Shown: positions 60,371 through 64,000 of the stretch, piece by piece
Position numbering within the stretch: the first letter of the stretch is position 1
Layout of the letters: every line of letters starts with the position of its first letter
Assembly: GCA_963717215.1 (NCBI GenBank)
Contig: CAVQVS010000001.1
Location: 248,001-312,000, forward strand
Source: Roseiarcus sp963717215
GTDB lineage: Bacteria > Pseudomonadota > Alphaproteobacteria > Rhizobiales > Beijerinckiaceae
Direction of reading: 5' to 3'
Length of the DNA stretch: 64,000 nucleotides
The notes under the pieces: generated by a model
Database searches by the model: none
The model's input: the letters and a program-made list of their open reading frames with translations, nothing else
What the model was told of the DNA's origin: nothing
Position numbers and translations under genes: made by a program

Positions 60371-61756
60371 CTATTCCGCCGCGGCGAGATCGGCGCCAGC
60401 GCGCAAATAGCGCTCGGGATCGACGGGCTCGCCGTCGACGCGTACCTCGTAATGCAGATGCGGGCCGGTCGAGCGGCCGGTCGAACCGAGCTTGCCTAAG
60501 ATCACGCCCTTGTCGACTTCTTGGCCTTCCTCGACGAGCACGTCGGACATGTGCGCGTAACGCGTGGCGAGCCCGTTGCCGTGATCAATCTCGACCATGT
60601 TCCCGTATCCGCCCGCAGGTCCCGCATGCGCCACGCGGCCGGAGGCGGCGGCGCGGATCTCGGTTCCGTAAGCCTCGGCAAGGTCGACGCCCGGATGCAG
60701 CGCGAGACGGCCGAGGAACGGATCGGGGCGATAGCCAAAGCCCGAGGTTACGCTGGGATCGCCGGAAAGCGGCATCCGCAGGGGCACGAAGGACATGAGC
60801 GCCTTGAGGCGCTCGGACGTCGCGACGTCGCGGGAGACGTGTGTGAGCGCTGGGTCGGGCGCGGACACGTTCGAATTGAGCTCGGCTGGAATATAGGGGC
60901 CGCCGACGCCGCCTTCGCCACTGGGAAGAACGAGCTTCGCTGGATCGAGTCCGGTCTCGGCGACGATCGCCGCATCGCGCGAGGCGACGCGTTCAGCAGT
61001 TCGGTCGATGGCGGCGAGCGCCATCGTTTGGTTGCTCTCTATCCGGTCGAGCGAGGGACCTACGAGCGCAAGGCGCGCCGAGGGATCGAGATTGTCTGCG
61101 GTCGCCGTCACACTTGCCGTCGTGAACGGCGCGTCCGAGGGCAGCGCGCTCAGGGTCTCGCCCGATTCGTCGATCGGATGAGGCTTGTTGACGGCCCGTG
61201 GCTCTCCGCCAGGGCCAGGGAGGGGGGCGTAAGCGCGCGCGTCGTCGTCCACACTTGCGCGCGGCGACGTCGACGAACCGAGAGCCTGGATCGCGCTGAG
61301 GGCGTCGGCAGGGTCGAGGGTCGTGGCTTGCCGCCGAGCGGCCACGCGCGGGTTACGCGCTTCCGTTTCGGCGAGCGCAGCGACCATGGCGCCGCGCTGC
61401 TCGAGGCGCGCCTGGCGGGACATGACTTCATTCAGTTTGCCGTTGAAGGCATTCCGCTCGAGCAATTGCCGGCTGGCGGCTTCATCGAGGAGCGCGCGCG
61501 CTTCGGCCAGACGGTCCTCGTAAGCCCCCTTCATTTCCGCTTGCCGCGCGAGGATTGCGCCTATCAGGTCGTCATGGAAGGCGACATAGGCGGTGACGGA
61601 AGCGGTCCAGGCGAACGAGATGAGCGCGAACGCGGCAAGCGCGCCGACGCCGACCCGCCCGAGCCGAACGCTGCGTGTGACTTCGCCCCTGGAGAGCGAA
61701 AGACAATAATACGACCCCGGCGGCCTCGCCTCCGGATAGCCCTGTCGCGACGACAT
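60371..61756 (-). CDS. M23-family metalloendopeptidase
   Basis: A 461-aa peptidoglycan peptidase-like protein. One membrane anchor (VGALAAFALISFAWTASVTA, about residues 37-56), a coiled coil (about 70-130), and a C-terminal M23/LytM domain (about 340-455) with the zinc ligands in RLALHPGVDLAEAYGTEI and GPHLHYEVRVDGEP (HxH). The motif GFGYRPDPF precedes. Periplasmic face of the inner membrane. Both zinc-site motifs are intact, so it may be active as a DD-endopeptidase. Confidence 0.9.
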   Translation of the reverse strand: MSSRQGYPEARPPGSYYCLSLSRGEVTRSVRLGRVGVGALAAFALISFAWTASVTAYVAFHDDLIGAILARQAEMKGAYEDRLAEARALLDEAASRQLLERNAFNGKLNEVMSRQARLEQRGAMVAALAETEARNPRVAARRQATTLDPADALSAIQALGSSTSPRASVDDDARAYAPLPGPGGEPRAVNKPHPIDESGETLSALPSDAPFTTASVTATADNLDPSARLALVGPSLDRIESNQTMALAAIDRTAERVASRDAAIVAETGLDPAKLVLPSGEGGVGGPYIPAELNSNVSAPDPALTHVSRDVATSERLKALMSFVPLRMPLSGDPSVTSGFGYRPDPFLGRLALHPGVDLAEAYGTEIRAAASGRVAHAGPAGGYGNMVEIDHGNGLATRYAHMSDVLVEEGQEVDKGVILGKLGSTGRSTGPHLHYEVRVDGEPVDPERYLRAGADLAAAE

Positions 61757-61879
61757 GAATCAGCGCTCCAGCCCGGCGAACGCGGGCGTGCTCGACCGCA
61801 GAGCTAAGCGCATCAAGGTTAATGCATCGCAAAATCGCGTCCCGCCGGGGTAAGCGAAGGTTCTACGCGCCCGGCGAGT

Positions 61880-62350
61880 TCAGAGCGCCTTCGCGGCCGC
61901 CAGGACCTCGTCCGCGTGGCCCGGCACTTTCACTTTGCGCCAGATCCTGGCGATGCGGCCCTTGCGGTCAATGAGAAAGGTCGAGCGCTCGACGCCGAAA
62001 TACCTACGGCCGTACATGCTCTTTTCCTTCCACACTCCGTAGGCCTCGATCGCTGAGCGCTCTGGGTCGGCGGCGAGCGCGATCTCCAGATCGTGCTTGC
62101 GTTTGAATTTGTCGTGGCTCGCAGCGCTGTCTGGGGATATGCCGATGACCGTGGCGCCAGCCGCGGCGAACTTGGCCCGCAGGCCATTGAAGTCGATAGC
62201 TTCGGCGGTGCAGCCGGAGGTATCGTCCTTGGGGTAGAAGTAGATCACCACCGGTTTGCCCTTGAGTGCCTCAAGACGCGTCCGGCCGCCGCTATCGGTC
62301 GGCAGCTCGAAATTGGGCGCCAACTCGCCCTCAACCAGTTCCTTAACCAT
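61880..62350 (-). CDS. bcp: Thioredoxin-dependent peroxiredoxin (Bcp)
   Basis: A 156-aa peroxiredoxin of the BCP/PrxQ group. KGKPVVIYFYPKDDTSGCTA carries the peroxidatic Cys; YGRRYFGVERSTFLIDRKG is the C-terminal family signature. In typical Bcp the resolving Cys lies five residues after the first (GCTTEACDF); here it is Ile (GCTAEAIDF), so the enzyme would be of the 1-Cys kind or use an external thiol. Divergent from the AsmA-like gene, with 208 bases between. Confidence 0.9.
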   Translation of the reverse strand: MVKELVEGELAPNFELPTDSGGRTRLEALKGKPVVIYFYPKDDTSGCTAEAIDFNGLRAKFAAAGATVIGISPDSAASHDKFKRKHDLEIALAADPERSAIEAYGVWKEKSMYGRRYFGVERSTFLIDRKGRIARIWRKVKVPGHADEVLAAAKAL

Positions 62351-62558
62351 GATCGCCCTCGTTTCGTCTCATTATACGACCAATGCCCGCGCCTCGGAAC
62401 GCGATCTCGTCTTCGGACGTTCTCTTGTCGGGGCCGCGGTTTCAACCGGTCAAGCAAACGACCCAACGTCAAGTCGGCTTGCGGCCTTCGAATTGGCGAA
62501 GATTGCGCTTACTCTTTTCGCGCCCCGAGGATGATCGGTATTGGTCATTAAATATAGC

Positions 62559-64000
62559 ATGACGACACGGGCTCGCGCCCGCGCCGCTGTGCGCGGCATG
62601 GCCGCGGATGCGCAGGGTCCTCGCCTTCGCTCGCGCTGGCGCCGGATTGGCGCCGGCCGGATCGCGCACGTCTGTCTCCGGACGGTGGAGTTGATCGCAG
62701 CCTTGTTCATCGTGGGCGGGCTGGCATTAGCCTCGTTGCTCGCGCGAGGACCGCTTCGGCTGGTCGGGATGCACGACCAGATTCAAACCTCTCTCCAGGA
62801 GCGCGTCGGCGACCGTTACGCCATCGCTCTCGGGCCCACCTATCTCATGCACAATTCGTGGGGCGTGGGTCTGGGGTTCAAGGGCCTGACGGTGCGCGAC
62901 GCCGCAGGCCGAACGGTCCTCTCGGCGCCGAGCGGCAAAATCGGCCTTGATCCGTTCGCGGCGGCGCTCCTCGACGTCCGGGTGCGGCGGCTTGAACTCG
63001 ACGGACTCGATCTGCGCTTGCGGGTCGCTGTCGACGGCGCGCTGTCGCTTGCAGTCGCCAGCGATCCGGGTGCGACCCCGATCCCTCTTCCCGGCCCGGT
63101 GTCGGCCGGCGCTGGGGGAACCGGCCTCGCCGCTATTGTCGGCGCGGCTGTCGAAGCGATGGCAGGTGCCACACAGGCACTCGATCGGTTGACCCTTGCT
63201 AACGGTCATTTCGAAATCGACAACGAAGCGACGCAGCGCTCCGTGGTCTACAATGATTTCGCCGTCGTCTTCGATCACTCGGGCTCAAGCGCGCGCGCAA
63301 CGCTCTCCGCGACCGGTCCAGCGGGACCGTGGACAATTGCAGCCCAAGCTGCGGAGGGGGATGCGCGGACTCTATCCATACAGGCGCATGATCTGAGCCT
63401 CGCCGACCTACAAACGTTCGACAAGAAACCTCCGCCCCTGACCGCGGAGGGGCCGGTTGCGATAAAACTCGACGCTGAACTCGCACCCAACTCGGCGCTG
63501 CGGGCGTTTTCCGGCCGGTTCACCATCGGCGCCGGACGCGTGCGAATCAACAATCCCGATGCGCTGCCATTCTTCATCGACGAGGCGAGCGGCGCCGTAG
63601 CGTGGGACGAGGATGCGCGGCATTATCGTGTCGACAGGCTTCAGGTTTTAGCTGGCCTGACCCATGTCGACGCCCAGGGCTGGATGGCGCCCCCCACCGA
63701 CACCACCCGGGTCTGGACGACGCATCTTGAGTCGCGCGACGCGCAATTCAGTCCTGAACGGCCCGGCGCCAATCCGGTCCCCGTCGAGTCCATGGTCGCC
63801 GACGCCCGCTTCCTCGAGACGACGTCACAGTTCATCCTCGATCGCTTGACAGCGCGCGGGCCCACTGTGGATGTGGCGGTCAAAGCGGAGACCGCGCCGG
63901 ACGGCGACGGCGCTTCCCTCAAGCTCACCATCGACGTCGGCGCAAGCGCCACAGCCGATCTCATTCGTCTCTGGCCGCAATTCATCAATCCCGACGTCCG
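62559..64000 (+). CDS. AsmA/YhdP-like large protein (3' end outside window)
   Basis: The frame from ATG 62559 stays open to the end of the window (480 codons read). The N-terminus is Arg-rich, with a hydrophobic segment (VELIAALFIVGGLALASLLA, about residues 44-63) that looks like an anchor, followed by Leu/Asp-rich alternating strands, such as LEGLDLRLRV-type repeats (here VRRLELDGLDLRLRVAVDGA) and DRLTLANGHFEIDNEATQ. This resembles AsmA/YhdP (DUF3971) proteins, which bridge inner and outer membranes for lipid transport; these are about 1100-1300 aa. Only the N-terminal part is here. Start is not certain; no strong ribosome binding site. Confidence 0.7.
   Translation, partial: MTTRARARAAVRGMAADAQGPRLRSRWRRIGAGRIAHVCLRTVELIAALFIVGGLALASLLARGPLRLVGMHDQIQTSLQERVGDRYAIALGPTYLMHNSWGVGLGFKGLTVRDAAGRTVLSAPSGKIGLDPFAAALLDVRVRRLELDGLDLRLRVAVDGALSLAVASDPGATPIPLPGPVSAGAGGTGLAAIVGAAVEAMAGATQALDRLTLANGHFEIDNEATQRSVVYNDFAVVFDHSGSSARATLSATGPAGPWTIAAQAAEGDARTLSIQAHDLSLADLQTFDKKPPPLTAEGPVAIKLDAELAPNSALRAFSGRFTIGAGRVRINNPDALPFFIDEASGAVAWDEDARHYRVDRLQVLAGLTHVDAQGWMAPPTDTTRVWTTHLESRDAQFSPERPGANPVPVESMVADARFLETTSQFILDRLTARGPTVDVAVKAETAPDGDGASLKLTIDVGASATADLIRLWPQFINPDV

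Noticed and set aside
1..64000. CRISPR arrays, tRNA or rRNA genes, and plasmid or phage origins
   Set aside because: No evenly spaced repeat arrays, no cloverleaf candidates and no rRNA-like stretches were seen; the only repeats are the few listed.

Overview
This 64 kb window is high-GC chromosomal DNA from an alphaproteobacterium. The lipid A gene order with lpxI, the FrcABC-type sugar transporter, the RpsB C-terminal extension and the many rhizobial-type housekeeping proteins point to the Hyphomicrobiales. A pyrophosphate-type phosphofructokinase and several Beijerinckiaceae/Methylocystaceae-like accessory genes make a methylotrophic or methanotrophic relative plausible, but no methane or methanol oxidation gene is present, so this stays an inference.

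Layout. 1-7.5 kb: 3' part of a membrane histidine kinase, a double cold-shock-domain protein, a cyclic-nucleotide-binding protein, a three-gene sugar ABC transporter (binding protein, permease, ATPase), a porin-like outer-membrane beta-barrel and a small DMT transporter. 7.5-17.5 kb: GT8 glycosyltransferase, EmrB/EmrA-like efflux pair, cation diffusion facilitator, glyoxalase I, a tandem pair of serine hydrolases (one frameshifted) and rarA. 17.5-28.5 kb: coaD, DUF2218, a Rieske oxygenase, a TRIC/UPF0126 membrane protein, a ThDP decarboxylase, a GAF-class III cyclase, an orphan HTH protein, gyrA and a decayed transposase. 28.9-46.1 kb: DUF502 protein and the envelope cluster frr-uppS-cdsA-dxr-rseP-bamA-lpxD-fabZ-lpxA-lpxI-lpxB, then a SEC-C/TPR/sulfotransferase protein, a PEP-CTERM gene with an in-frame stop, and gltA. 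46.2-52.5 kb: an anion-type ABC ATPase and duplicated permease, then rpsB-tsf-pyrH. 52.5-64 kb: TPR lipoprotein-like protein, PEBP protein, DUF4188, Asp/Glu racemase, a Rieske-cytochrome P450 fusion, pfp, a CPA1 antiporter, an M23 peptidase, bcp, and the 5' part of an AsmA/YhdP-like giant protein.

How the genes work together. The central block covers ribosome recycling, isoprenoid precursor and undecaprenyl synthesis (dxr, uppS), phospholipid synthesis (cdsA), outer-membrane protein assembly and stress proteolysis (bamA, rseP), and lipid A synthesis (lpxD/A/I/B, fabZ). In most relatives rpsB-tsf-pyrH directly precedes frr; here the two halves are about 19 kb apart with the order inverted.

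The most interesting item is the N-terminal Rieske [2Fe-2S] domain fused to a complete cytochrome P450 (55.8-57.6 kb). It is visible only when two single-base frameshifts are bridged. The window carries several such single-base disruptions (serine hydrolase, cdsA, rseP twice, Rieske-P450 twice) plus one nonsense codon. Because cdsA and rseP are normally indispensable and every gene regains its normal length after one-base correction, sequence or assembly error is a serious explanation and should be excluded first.
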